The notes beneath the pieces were generated by a model that was given only the letters and a program-made list of their open reading frames with translations, was not told the origin of the DNA and searched no databases. From NCBI GenBank assembly GCA_900323505.1, contig OOIN01000004.1:620001-684000 (forward strand): a DNA stretch of 64,000 nt. Reading direction: 5' to 3'. This stretch comes from Ustilago trichophora. Lineage: Eukaryota; Basidiomycota; Ustilaginomycetes; Ustilaginales; Ustilaginaceae. Of this stretch, positions 50,592 through 60,164 are shown piece by piece (the first letter of the stretch is position 1; the number at the start of each line of letters is the position of its first letter). The translations under genes were made by a program, and so were the position numbers.

Positions 50592-52017
50592 CTAGGCCTT
50601 GCAGAAGGTGGTGATGCTCACCACACCTAAGATCGATCGCGGATAGAGCAAAGAAGAAGTAAAGGCATCGCTGTCAGTAAACCGTCGCACATTGTTCGCT
50701 CGTGTGTGCTCAGATCGTGATGGAATACTCACCACCAAGCCAGAAACCGTTGTTCTCAGAATCCCAGAGAGCTGTAGTAGCCCCACTCATGCCGGTTCCA
50801 TCGTCCTCCAAGACCTTTTCAACATTCCACTTCTTCCCGTAGAACCTATCTTGGCCTTCATTCTTGCTGATCTTCAACACCGTGCTTGGCGAATGCTTTC
50901 CATAGGGGTCCTTGAACTTGGCTAGCAGCTTGGGAACGTTGGGGAAGGATGCAGCGTAGATGTTGTCCTCTTCGTCTACGGTGAGATTGTCAGCAGGGTA
51001 GCCCGTGTGAATGACATCGATGAGGGTGAGAGTGTTATCGGATTGCAGCTCGAATACACGAATGTTTGGATCGGCCGATGCGGGGACGTAGAATCTGTTG
51101 GGGTACTTGGAGGACTGCGATTCTCAAGTGCAAGGCAAGATAGGTCAGAAGTTAGATCAAGCCCGAGAGAAAAGAAAAATACCATCGAACGAGATCAAGA
51201 CAGGAGGAAATACACGGCTTTTACACACCTTGACAACGCCATTGGGATAGGGGAAAGGACCAGGGTTAGCAATCTTGCAGCCGGTCTTGTCGCAGAATCC
51301 CAAATCACTCCTAGGCAGGAAGAAATCGAGTAGTCTCGAGGCGCCTACTTTAGTCTTGTGGTCATTGGTGAAAACAAAGCTGTCCGGTCCGACTGCAGCG
51401 GGGCGATTAGGCGTGCGGATAGCCTCGCCTACATACGTCCTAATGTGTCTCATTCTGCTCTCTCCCAATGTGGCTTCGAACAGCTCGACAGTCGAGTTGG
51501 CCCCGACCTTCTTGGCGTCCAGCACTGTCTTGGTGACGGGTTCCAGGGGAGGTCGATGGTTGTTCAAAAAGATCCTCAGGGTGGGCTTAAGTTCGGCAGA
51601 CTTGGCGGGGATTTCGTACACCGAGATACCGTGCAAGTTGAGCGTATCCGTGTAAGAGACAGGCTTCACCTTGGTGATACGCGAAGCGATGGGACCTGAA
51701 CCCTTGGTGTCGAGAATTGCTACGTAGTCGGTAGAGGGTCTACCGGTCACATCGAGGTTGTCTACGGCCGGAGTCCAGGAAAGGCGGCCCTTGATGTCGG
51801 AACAGGCGAGGTAGAGCAATCCGGAGGGACGGTGCAGCCACATGTCCTCGCAAGCTTCCAGCTCGGGAATCTTGGTGCAAGGTCCATGGGAAGTATAGTT
51901 GAGGGGTCGACCGAGACCGAATACATCATGAGCTTTGCTTCCGGGACCAGAGAGGAATTGGTAGGCGAGGGCGGCGAGCGCAATCGGCACGCCGAGGTAG
52001 GTAATCAGGCTCGGCAT
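50592..52017 (-). CDS. Paraoxonase/arylesterase-like beta-propeller enzyme, three exons
   Basis: Exons 51229-52017, 50733-51114 and 50592-50626 with introns of 114 and 106 bases (GTGTGT..CGCAG and GTGAGT..CTTAG) give 401 aa. The N-terminal hydrophobic segment (MPSLITYLGVPIALAALAYQFL) is a signal anchor or uncleaved signal, as in paraoxonases. Propeller motifs include ACEDMWLHRPSGLLYLACSD, LNLHGISVYE, GPDSFVFTNDHKT, HTGYPADNLTVDEEDNIYAAS and GMSGATTALWDSENNGFWLGG. The Asn and Asp residues in FTNDH and PADNLTVD fit the calcium-binding positions of the PON/SMP-30 fold. The final exon codes for only the last 11 residues (VVSITTFCKA). Substrate unknown; lactones or esters are likely. It is convergent with the protease-like gene. 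Confidence 0.85.
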
Positions 52018-53076
52018 CTTGACCTGTACTCTCGCAGAAGGATGGTGTAAGAGCAAGAAGACGATAATGAAGCAGGAGAGGCTATGCGGAAGGAAGGAGG
52101 AAAGGAAGGAAGGAGGGCGGGGCTTGATACTAAGTGCGAGTGGGCACGAGCGGAAGAAGGTGCAGGTGGTTGCACAGACCAAGATCCATAGTTGTTTATG
52201 TGACCAGTCAAGACGCGTTTGACAGAAGCAATTGTGACACAAACTTCATGCGGAAAGCGCAGTCACCATCAATGGAACCGCTTAATTCATCCTGCTCTTG
52301 CTCGTCATAAATCGAAGTGGTGACCGACTCGACAATGCCTCTCTTCACTCTATCCTCTCATCGTCCGTGCTCAGTCGGAAGGTTGGACGAGTCAATGCAC
52401 AGCTCTGATACAGTACAGTGCACCACAAAGGTTGCCAGGTGGGACCGTGCATGCACAATTCAACAGGTGTCGGTCTAACTTTCCCCGCATTTGTTCGACG
52501 TTCTGTCATGCCAAAAAAAAAAAAAAAAGCCAATATGTTAAGCCCATCCAAACCAATGCCCGATGCCGTGACCGATAAAGTGGAAAAAATCGAGGTGTCC
52601 CACGAGGCGCGCAGACATGCACCATGACGATATGTCAGTCACCGCCCTCTAGAAGTCAGCATCGATGAACAATGTCTCTCTCTCTCTCGAGAGCTTCACG
52701 AAGCGAAGGATCTGCTATGTCTGATCTCGCTCCGCTAAGACTAGGGTCCGAACCCTTTGGCTTTGAGAATTGACCTTCTTGTTTCCCACGCTCAATCTCT
52801 TCGTGAGCGTGAGAATGTGAAGTGTTCCGTCTACCTTCGGCTTCTTTGAGCCTATTCCTGTACTCAAGCTTACCGTTTTGCTGCTTCGTTACACCGTGGC
52901 GTTGCCTGCTGAATCACCCGGCATCCTCAGTGTGGCTATCGTCCCTCGTTCTCTCGGATATTACTTGTTGCTGTGTTCTTCTCTCATCACCACCACTCTC
53001 TCACATCGACTCTTCCTCCTGCATCTTGTCCAGCTCACATCTGCTCGAGAGACGAGCTCGAACGTGGCCCGACAAA
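52018..53076. other. Divergent region between paraoxonase-like and DUF3292 genes
   Basis: Contains an A15 tract near 52515 and a TC tract at 52676-52689. The frame of the next gene is open upstream to 52822, but the residues are those of a translated C/T-rich leader and are not included. Confidence 0.55.
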
Positions 53077-55449
53077 ATGTCTTCCACTCCTCCTTCCAGC
53101 CTCAAACCAGCACCCGTCCTCGATCCGGACCAGGCAGCTGCTGTTGGCGCCGCACCCACAGCCTCTGCTGTGCAGCCCGCCGATCCAGAGGCACCAGTCG
53201 CCGACGATCCTGCCAAGTTGGCATCCTCAACCGAAAAGACTCAGGAAGCTGGCCGATCCGCAAACAAAGAAGATGTCCCTGTTACTGCTGCAGCACTCGA
53301 CCACGAAGCACACCTGCACCACGTTCCCAAAGCCGAAGTAGCTCCCGAGCGTGTTACACAGCTCGCAGGAACTCAGGATGAACTTCCCGCTCCCGCACCC
53401 GGCGATCCTGATCGCCCCATCGAGCCCGAATTGGAGGACCTGGGATGGAGCGAGGAGCCTCAGGTCCCTATCCCTGTGCTGCACGGGATGAAGAATGAGT
53501 CGCTCTGGCTCCTCGTGCGTCGATTCAACAAGCAGACGTACCGCGTTAAAGCGCTCGAAGACAAGAGCCCCAAGACAGATTTTGATATGTATATCAGCAA
53601 CAAGGAGGAATTCCAGCCGGACAAGCTCAAAGCCACCTTCGAGAGATTCTATGTCAACTGTGTAGTTGGTGCTGTAGCTTTCATCCAGCACATTGCTCGT
53701 TTGCGCTCTTGGTCCGAGCCGAAGCGCACCGGTGGATTTATGATCGTTTACGTTGCTGCTTGGCTCCTCGACCTCCTGGTGCCCATTTCTTTGGTGTTGA
53801 TCCTCGTCCTCATCTTATCTCCCCGGGCAAGGATGCTTCTCTTCCCCTCGGCCCCACTTGCCGCCATCGATCCCAAGACGGGCCAAGCCAAAGTACCAAA
53901 GGCAGGCCATCTCGGCAGCAAGACCTCCCTCACCGGAGCCGCCGAGACCTTCGAGGGCGAGGCAGTCGAGCAGGAAGCATCTAACTTTGTCGGCGCCCTT
54001 GGCTCCGTCGCTCTGTCAACTGCAGCTGGCAAGTCGTCCAACGAAGGCGTGAAAGACGCTGCGTCGGACAGCGAAGAAGATGACAGTGACGACAACGACG
54101 CACCTTCTGCCAAGCGCACCAACTCAACCACCAAAAAGAAGAAGAAGGACGCAGAGGACAAGATCCCTGACCCGACCAACGTGGCTGCAGTGTCTCAGCA
54201 GGCCCAGTCCAAAGCAGCAGGCGAGAAGGCAGGCCAGCCCGACAAAGGAGACCACACCAAGAAGCCTATGGAGCAAGCCATCTTTGCCAGCCTCGCCCCA
54301 TTCATGCATGTTCTTAACAACATTTGTGATGACTTTGAGCGATTTGGAAACGCACTTTCGCCCACCCCGCCTTTCTCGCGCTGGGCCCCTCGTGCTCGAC
54401 TCGCCGGTGCCATTGTTCCTGTTCTGCTGGCGTCGTTCTATGTGAACGAAACGATGATCTACAAAGGTTCGACTTTCGGTATGGGCTTTGCGCTGTTCGG
54501 CCAACCTCTAATTGATCGTGTCAAGTTCCCTCAAGTCATCGCTTGGCTCGACAAGAACATTCCAGACTGGAAACAGTACCTTGAGCTGCGATACTACCTG
54601 CTTCGTGGGGTGCCTACCAACGCACAGCTCACCGTCACCTTGCTCAGGATTGGGGAGGCGAACAAGTCGCCCCTCCCGCCACCGCCGCCTACTGTTGTTG
54701 CGCCTCCTCCCACCGCTCTGCATGGATCCGATATGGCTGACCACCCCGACCTGCCTCCCGAGTACGCGGAACAACTTGCTGATGCACAAGCCGACGAGGT
54801 AGCTGCCCGATCCGATGGTGAAGATGCCTCCGCCACCGACCCTAAATCGGGCAAGAAGTCGAGCAAAGTCCTATCCATCCTCAAAGGCGTCACCAAGGCC
54901 GGCGTGGAAACCGCCCTTGGCGTCAACCGGGTCAAAGCAACCACAATCCAATCTATGCACGCTAAAACCAAACTTGGCGTTGTTCAGTCTGAAGCAGCCG
55001 CCAAAAAGTACGCCGCGGACGGCCCAGTCAAGTTCCAAGCCCGCTACCGGGGCAAAAGAGGTCATGTGTACATCCTTACCACTGCTGCCACCCCTTCCAT
55101 TGCCTTCGAGCGCAAAGGCGGCGCAAGCCCGCTGAAGGCAGCTGCGGCAGCGAACAAGGGCGGTAGCAGCTCGGCGACAGCAACTGTGGAGACGGCACAG
55201 AGGCTTGCCCAGCAGAAAGGTGCCACTTTCACGATCGCCATTGATGAAATCAAGGAGATTCACAAGGTCGGCGGATTGGGCTGGAAAGGTAAACTCGTCG
55301 TCGGCTGGGCACTCGGTGGCGAGGTCGCAGATGGTATCGAGATCAGGGACAAGCAGGATAACGTGTACAAGCTTACCGCCATGGGAAGGAGGGATGAGGT
55401 TTTCAATCGCTTGATCTCGTTGGGTAGCCAGAAGTGGGAGGCTTTCTGA
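53077..55449 (+). CDS. Fungal membrane protein, DUF3292-type with GRAM-like C-terminus
   Basis: A 790-aa protein of a fungus-specific family of unknown function (the DUF3292 assignment is from memory of the pattern). A disordered Ala/Pro-rich N-terminus (about 1-135) leads to LEDLGWSEEPQVPIPVLHGMKNESLWLLVRRFNKQ-type sequence, split here by its conserved blocks GWSEEP and NESLWLLVRRFNKQTY. A strong double membrane segment lies at about 220-248. A Lys/Asp-rich linker follows, then a second conserved region (about 405-530) with another hydrophobic stretch (GAIVPVLLASFYV) and DKNIPDWKQYLELR. The C-terminal 140 residues resemble a GRAM/PH-like fold (FQARYRGKRGHVYILTTAAT, FTIAIDEIKEIHKV, GIEIRDKQDNVYKLTAMGRR), which may bind lipid. 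The start MSSTPPSS at 53077 is preferred over the long upstream open frame. Confidence 0.75.
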   Translation: MSSTPPSSLKPAPVLDPDQAAAVGAAPTASAVQPADPEAPVADDPAKLASSTEKTQEAGRSANKEDVPVTAAALDHEAHLHHVPKAEVAPERVTQLAGTQDELPAPAPGDPDRPIEPELEDLGWSEEPQVPIPVLHGMKNESLWLLVRRFNKQTYRVKALEDKSPKTDFDMYISNKEEFQPDKLKATFERFYVNCVVGAVAFIQHIARLRSWSEPKRTGGFMIVYVAAWLLDLLVPISLVLILVLILSPRARMLLFPSAPLAAIDPKTGQAKVPKAGHLGSKTSLTGAAETFEGEAVEQEASNFVGALGSVALSTAAGKSSNEGVKDAASDSEEDDSDDNDAPSAKRTNSTTKKKKKDAEDKIPDPTNVAAVSQQAQSKAAGEKAGQPDKGDHTKKPMEQAIFASLAPFMHVLNNICDDFERFGNALSPTPPFSRWAPRARLAGAIVPVLLASFYVNETMIYKGSTFGMGFALFGQPLIDRVKFPQVIAWLDKNIPDWKQYLELRYYLLRGVPTNAQLTVTLLRIGEANKSPLPPPPPTVVAPPPTALHGSDMADHPDLPPEYAEQLADAQADEVAARSDGEDASATDPKSGKKSSKVLSILKGVTKAGVETALGVNRVKATTIQSMHAKTKLGVVQSEAAAKKYAADGPVKFQARYRGKRGHVYILTTAATPSIAFERKGGASPLKAAAAANKGGSSSATATVETAQRLAQQKGATFTIAIDEIKEIHKVGGLGWKGKLVVGWALGGEVADGIEIRDKQDNVYKLTAMGRRDEVFNRLISLGSQKWEAF

Positions 55450-55602
55450 GTTGGCTCAAGATTTTTCATCCGGGTTCAGCCGTGTGTGCTTTGTAGCCTG
55501 ACTTCTTTTCGCTTGAATCACACTCACATTTGGCTTTTCGAATGTGCGTGCGAGGCATAGCGTTCGCTATGAGGTAAGACTACATGACCAAAGTTGCTGA
55601 GA

Positions 55603-57525
55603 TCACAGCCCATTCGTGCCGCCCGCACCCCAATCCCAAAGCCATTCATCCAATTCAAACTTGACCCTTTTCGCCAGCACCGCCACTACACTGTAGCTGA
55701 CGTTTGTCCGAAAGTTGATACTTGTTCCCAACTTATCCTGTGCCGAAGTTCTGACGAGCATCCTCCTTGCTACGAGTCCATTGATCTGGGAGTAGACCGA
55801 CAGGCTTTTACTTCTGTACTCCCAGAGTGTAGATCTGTCATTTTCCCTCTCCCCCACCGCCGCCCTGAGATCGTGGTCGGGTACGAGAGACGAGTAGACC
55901 ATTGACATTTCGGGTGCAGCTTCCGTGATGAGCGCTTGGAAAATGGAAAGCAGTCGGTCGATGGGGAACGGTTTCGGGCCGAGGAGTTGTTGGCGGTTGA
56001 GATTTTCTGTCTGTCCATCTTCGTTCGTGACGCGATGTGCGCTTTTGGAGGGACGACCGCGACGACCACTAGCGGTAGAAGCGCCTTTACGACCCCTTCC
56101 AGGCCCAAGCTTGCGACCACCTTTGAGAGACTTACCTTTGGACGAGCCCGAGGAGAGACTAAGCAGCGAATCGTCCCGCAAAAAGTAGCGCACATCGAGC
56201 CTCGAAGGATTGTACGAAGCCAAGAAAGATGCAATCACCAAGAAGGTGGGGATGAGCGCCAAAGAGGGCAACAAGGAGATGGTGGCTTGCGAAGACGTAG
56301 ATCGCATTCTTGCCAGTGCAGCCGTCTCGCGCTCCAACCACTCCTCTTCGTCGTACTTGCGCTCTTCATCTATCATATCTACATCCTCCTCACCTTCTCT
56401 CTGAGCAATGCTAGTGCCCTCTGGAATCTTTGCAGTGGCAAGTCGCGTGGCACTAGCCTGGATACTCTTGATCCTCGCCTCCTGCGTCCACTCCCTGGGC
56501 CCCACTTCCCTCGTCTGTAAGCGAACAAGGACGTCTTTGAACAAGGTTGAAGAGGCCAACAGCAGCATCTGCAATTCTGCAGTGGTGCATTCCCTTGTCT
56601 GTACGGGAACGACGAATGAATGCCAAACGGCAGCGCTCATCGTCCTCAACTCTTCCACATCGCGCACGTTGGACCGTACCGAATCGTAGAACACGCCGAT
56701 AAACTGTTCGTAAAGTCCGCGCAGGGCTTCTTGTGACACTTCTTCGCCAGAGCCGACTTTCTTCAGCTTAAGCAAGGTGGAACGCTTGCAGAGTGCGGGA
56801 GAGGTGCCGGCGTGCATCTGTGCAGACTGTACTGAGGAGGTGTACGAGCTATAGAGGAGGGGAAAGTCAAGTGCGAGGATGGAGATGATGTCGGGGCGAG
56901 TGAGGCGGGGAAAGCGGATAGTGATGGGCGAATGGGAGACGGTCAACCCACTCGGCGTGCGGAACTGCGACCAGGGAAGTGTCGAGATTAGCACGGTGGA
57001 GATGCGACCCGGCTTGCCAGAAAGAAGGGCAAGTCGGCAGAACGCAGTCCAGATATGTTCCGGCCACAGATCCCGGATTCGCTCAGCATCCTTGATGAGG
57101 ATCACCACGCGCGCATTAATCGTGTCGAGGATCGTGCCCAGCTTCCAGAGAAAATAGTCAATAGACGCTTCGGGTCGGCGGTATTTGCCCTTAGATCCGC
57201 CGGCAATGGAGGAGTTGGACGAAGCCGATTGCTGAAGTCGCTGCACTTGCTGCTCGAAAGAGGTCAGGATGTTGCGGAAGAGTGTGGTTGGATTGATCGA
57301 TGTCAAAGGGGAGACGCTGCACCAGCAAAGGGGGCTATCAGCCTGATCAGCTTCGTTTGCCAGGCTGTCGAGGACGTCGCTTACCAGGCGTGCGGTGGTG
57401 TTGGGACTGCATGCGTCTTGGAGCAGCAGCGAGGGTGGGAGCGGCTGTGAAGACTGGCCAAGCAAAGAGGTGAGCGCAGCAATCTGCTCGGCTCGACCGG
57501 CGTGGCTCGATGTAGTGGCTGCCAT
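55603..57525 (-). CDS. ORC5: Origin recognition complex subunit 5
   Basis: A 640-aa AAA+-like subunit of the replication-origin binding complex. Orc5 landmarks are FLVIASFLASYNPSRLDVRYF, the C-terminal region PFPIDRLLSIFQALI, and the ending VKFELDEWLWDWGAGG with the preceding INFRTNVSYSVVAVLAKR. The Walker B-like strand is VVILIKDAER. The position expected for Walker A reads LLLQDACSPNTTARLV and lacks GxxGK[ST]. A basic AT-hook-like segment (GRGRKGASTASGRRGRPSK) sits in an insertion near residue 505. The Met at 57525 is taken; a Met 41 codons upstream at 57648 is possible but less similar. The gene shares a 337-base promoter with the ligase. Confidence 0.88.
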   Translation of the reverse strand: MAATTSSHAGRAEQIAALTSLLGQSSQPLPPSLLLQDACSPNTTARLVSDVLDSLANEADQADSPLCWCSVSPLTSINPTTLFRNILTSFEQQVQRLQQSASSNSSIAGGSKGKYRRPEASIDYFLWKLGTILDTINARVVILIKDAERIRDLWPEHIWTAFCRLALLSGKPGRISTVLISTLPWSQFRTPSGLTVSHSPITIRFPRLTRPDIISILALDFPLLYSSYTSSVQSAQMHAGTSPALCKRSTLLKLKKVGSGEEVSQEALRGLYEQFIGVFYDSVRSNVRDVEELRTMSAAVWHSFVVPVQTRECTTAELQMLLLASSTLFKDVLVRLQTREVGPREWTQEARIKSIQASATRLATAKIPEGTSIAQREGEEDVDMIDEERKYDEEEWLERETAALARMRSTSSQATISLLPSLALIPTFLVIASFLASYNPSRLDVRYFLRDDSLLSLSSGSSKGKSLKGGRKLGPGRGRKGASTASGRRGRPSKSAHRVTNEDGQTENLNRQQLLGPKPFPIDRLLSIFQALITEAAPEMSMVYSSLVPDHDLRAAVGERENDRSTLWEYRSKSLSVYSQINGLVARRMLVRTSAQDKLGTSINFRTNVSYSVVAVLAKRVKFELDEWLWDWGAGGTNGL

Positions 57526-57862
57526 CTCGGAGCCAGCTTGAGCGCCTTGTGGTGAGTGCTGTTGTGAATTGTCGGTTTGGGAAGGAATGATGTTGTCGAC
57601 GCACGGATGGTTGAATTTGGGATGGGCGACCCTTAAACTCGCCTTCAAGTCTCACGAAGTGGGCGTGTGGAGGTCGGACAGCGCTGTGCTGCTGCAAACC
57701 GAAATTTTCTTGTCAAAAGTCACACTCACATCGAGCTTGGACCCTTCCGCAAACAAGGGTCTGACCTTCCATCATCAATCCCACTCTCATCACAAAGATC
57801 GTCAGTAGCAATCTAAACGATTACAAGATGCAGGCTTGCAGCTCCACACCACCATCGACATA
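57526..57862. promoter_or_regulatory. Shared ORC5/ligase promoter
   Basis: 337 bases between divergent starts, with a short upstream ORF at its ligase end. Confidence 0.6.
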
Positions 57863-57863
57863 A
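57828..57863 (+). promoter_or_regulatory. uORF of 11 codons overlapping the ligase start (TAATG)
   Basis: ATG at 57828 opens a frame MQACSSTPPST whose TAA (57861-57863) shares its last A with the ligase ATG at 57863. If it lies within the transcript, ligase translation would need leaky scanning or reinitiation. Confidence 0.5.
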
Positions 57864-59980
57864 TGACGATGCTCGATCGAATCACACGACAAGGCTGGCA
57901 GTCCGTGCGGGCGGCTGCTCAAGCGAGCTGTTCCTTAGGGCGGACATCTCGCCAGTCGGTGACTTCTTCCTCATCAGCATTGGCATCAAACAGCTCCTCA
58001 GGCCAGGCTGCACAAACAACATCGCGATGTCATCCCCTCCAAAAGCTCAGGTCTCCTAGCAGTCGCGGACAGCGACGATGCTTGCACTTTACCCACGACT
58101 TTGCCAACCGACCAGGTCCTAGTAGTCAACTAACTCGAACAGCCACCCCTCTGGACGAGATCACAAGACTCCGCGAGCTAATTAATCGTGCCAATGCTAC
58201 AAACTCAAAACTCTCCAAAGAGCGTATCCTGGCCGAGTTTGACGACCTGATCCCGCTCCTCGCCTTTCTTTACGACCCCTACACGCGTCTCCATGTAACC
58301 TCTTCGACGGTACACAACTACTTTCGTCAGAGAAGGAAAGATGTCGATTGGCAAAACAATCAAGCGCCACTCATAAGCGTCCCTTCCAACCGGTCTCGGG
58401 ATAGAACTCGAGCCGCAGCTCTCCGAGCCAAGCAGGAAGAGGATGTTCGCGAGCAGATCCCAGCGACACTGCTGGAGCTGTTTCAGCTGCTAGCATCACG
58501 TCAGATTACAGGGCATGAAGCGCTTGCTGTCATCCGTATCTTTCTCGATCGACATGGTATCGTCGAACAGCACGAGTATGCCTTGGGAGGTTTCGAAGAT
58601 TCCAGCATCTCCACGACGGAGCTCTTCCGCCGTGGTCTGCTGCGCCCGACGGCGCTCGAGATCTTCTACCGATGTCTCGATCGCAATCTCAAAGCTGGCT
58701 TCGGCGAACGCATATTGCGACAAGCTTTCTCTATATCTCCTCCCCCTTCCGCAGGATCAGCAGCAAAAAGCAGCAATCAGCAGAAGACTCACATTTCAGA
58801 TACACCAATACCCTTCAGAGGCTCCTTCGAAGTGGCTCTCGGCCGGACGGTCACACGAGCGGATCTTGCGTCTCTGTTCGCAGGCAAAGATGAGGCGCCG
58901 AAATGGTATGCGAGCAGAAAGCTGGATGGCGTGCGCTGTCTGTTTGTTGTGCGGCTGCAGCAGGACGAGGTCGGGGATGGTGCAGCGAAGTGGAAGGTGA
59001 CATCGATCATGGCTTTATCGCGCAACGGTCGGCCATTCTCATCGCTGGCTGTGCTAGAGCGAGAGCTTGCGCGGGTACTGCCGTTGTACGCTGGGCTGGA
59101 TGAGCTGCTTCGATCGCCTCAGGGCTCATCAACGCAGAATAATGGGGATGGGGCATTGTCAACGGCAACGCTCATACTCGATGGCGAAGTATGTATCCTT
59201 CGACCACCAGAATTTGCTTCAGAGTCTGCGATCAAACAGCTCGACGGCATCCTCTCGTCATCAGAAGCATCGCAAGGAAGCACGGAGCAAACGATGGTGG
59301 AAGACTTTGCCGCAGTAGTCGGCCTCATCAAACGCAAGAACTACATGATCCCCGAACCGGCCTTTTTCCCCTTTGACCTGCTCACTCTGGAAGAGTTCAC
59401 GCAATGGCGTTCCCCAGCCACCCCACGCATCTTCTCGCAGCGCCTCGCGAATCTCGAGTCGCTTGTGTCGTGTTTTGAAACCGATGCCAGAAAGCACTTT
59501 AAGCAGCCGCTGGTCCGCAAGCTCTCGCAACACGTCATCTCTTCCGTCGCCGAAGTTGAATCGCTGCTAGCCATAGCAAGCCAGCGCGGGTGGGAGGGTC
59601 TTGTCCTGCGCCAAGATACGCCTTACGAAGGCAAGCGAACCTCAGCAATCCGCAAGCTCAAAGAATGGAAGGATGCCGAGTACACCGTCCAAGGCATCAC
59701 TGTGGCTACCATGCGGCTGCCCATAAGCGGCATTTTTGAGGAGAGAGAGGCGATGGCAAGCATTCAGATTGAGCACAGGGGGACAACGGTTTCGGTTGGC
59801 TCTGGATTCACACCCGAGCAGAGGGTGGAATTCGCGAGGGAGCCAGAAAGGATTGTGGGAAAGGTAGTGACGGTGGAATACTTCGATGAGTCCAAGACGG
59901 GACAAGTGGCGCAAAACGAGGTGTACAGTCTTCGGTTCCCTCGGATTAAACATATATGGGGCCGAGAGCGTGACGTCTGA
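57863..59980 (+). CDS. ATP-dependent DNA ligase, T7-like OB type, probable mitochondrial targeting
   Basis: A 705-aa ligase. The N-terminus is Arg/Ser-rich without acidic residues for about 85 residues (MTMLDRITRQGWQSVRAAAQ), like a mitochondrial presequence. A helical domain (about 100-310) contains ALEIFYRCLDRNLKAGFGER, resembling the ligase DNA-binding domain. The nucleotidyltransferase core has motif I ASRKLDGVRC with Lys353, motif III LILDGEVCIL, FFPFDLL, motif IV GWEGLVLRQ and motif V IRKLKEWKDAEYTV. The C-terminal OB domain has VSVGSGFTPEQR, IVGKVVTVEYFD and YSLRFPRIKHIWG. This is the pattern of phage T7-like small ligases rather than ligase I or IV. Joining of mitochondrial DNA is inferred. 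A second ATG follows two codons later. Confidence 0.88.
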   Translation: MTMLDRITRQGWQSVRAAAQASCSLGRTSRQSVTSSSSALASNSSSGQAAQTTSRCHPLQKLRSPSSRGQRRCLHFTHDFANRPGPSSQLTRTATPLDEITRLRELINRANATNSKLSKERILAEFDDLIPLLAFLYDPYTRLHVTSSTVHNYFRQRRKDVDWQNNQAPLISVPSNRSRDRTRAAALRAKQEEDVREQIPATLLELFQLLASRQITGHEALAVIRIFLDRHGIVEQHEYALGGFEDSSISTTELFRRGLLRPTALEIFYRCLDRNLKAGFGERILRQAFSISPPPSAGSAAKSSNQQKTHISDTPIPFRGSFEVALGRTVTRADLASLFAGKDEAPKWYASRKLDGVRCLFVVRLQQDEVGDGAAKWKVTSIMALSRNGRPFSSLAVLERELARVLPLYAGLDELLRSPQGSSTQNNGDGALSTATLILDGEVCILRPPEFASESAIKQLDGILSSSEASQGSTEQTMVEDFAAVVGLIKRKNYMIPEPAFFPFDLLTLEEFTQWRSPATPRIFSQRLANLESLVSCFETDARKHFKQPLVRKLSQHVISSVAEVESLLAIASQRGWEGLVLRQDTPYEGKRTSAIRKLKEWKDAEYTVQGITVATMRLPISGIFEEREAMASIQIEHRGTTVSVGSGFTPEQRVEFAREPERIVGKVVTVEYFDESKTGQVAQNEVYSLRFPRIKHIWGRERDV

Positions 59981-60164
59981 TCTTGACTTTACTTGCAATG
60001 CGAACAGACAAACAAACATAGACATCAGACTGGCAGAGGTGTGATCAAGCAATGAGGAGACAATCTGCGATTACGATGTGAACAATGGACGTACTACGTC
60101 GTTGTAGCAAAAGGCACTCCGGTATACAGCAGCAAACCACCCGATCCATTTTGTATGGAAAAAT

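Noticed and set aside
52715..52775. Possible tRNA T-arm on the - strand (GGGTTCGGACCC)
   Set aside because: No matching acceptor stem, D arm or anticodon arm could be built around it.
52822..53076. 85-codon hydrophobic N-terminal extension of the DUF3292-type protein
   Set aside because: It reads as a translated pyrimidine-rich leader and does not begin with a favoured start. The ATG at 53077 gives a normal N-terminus.
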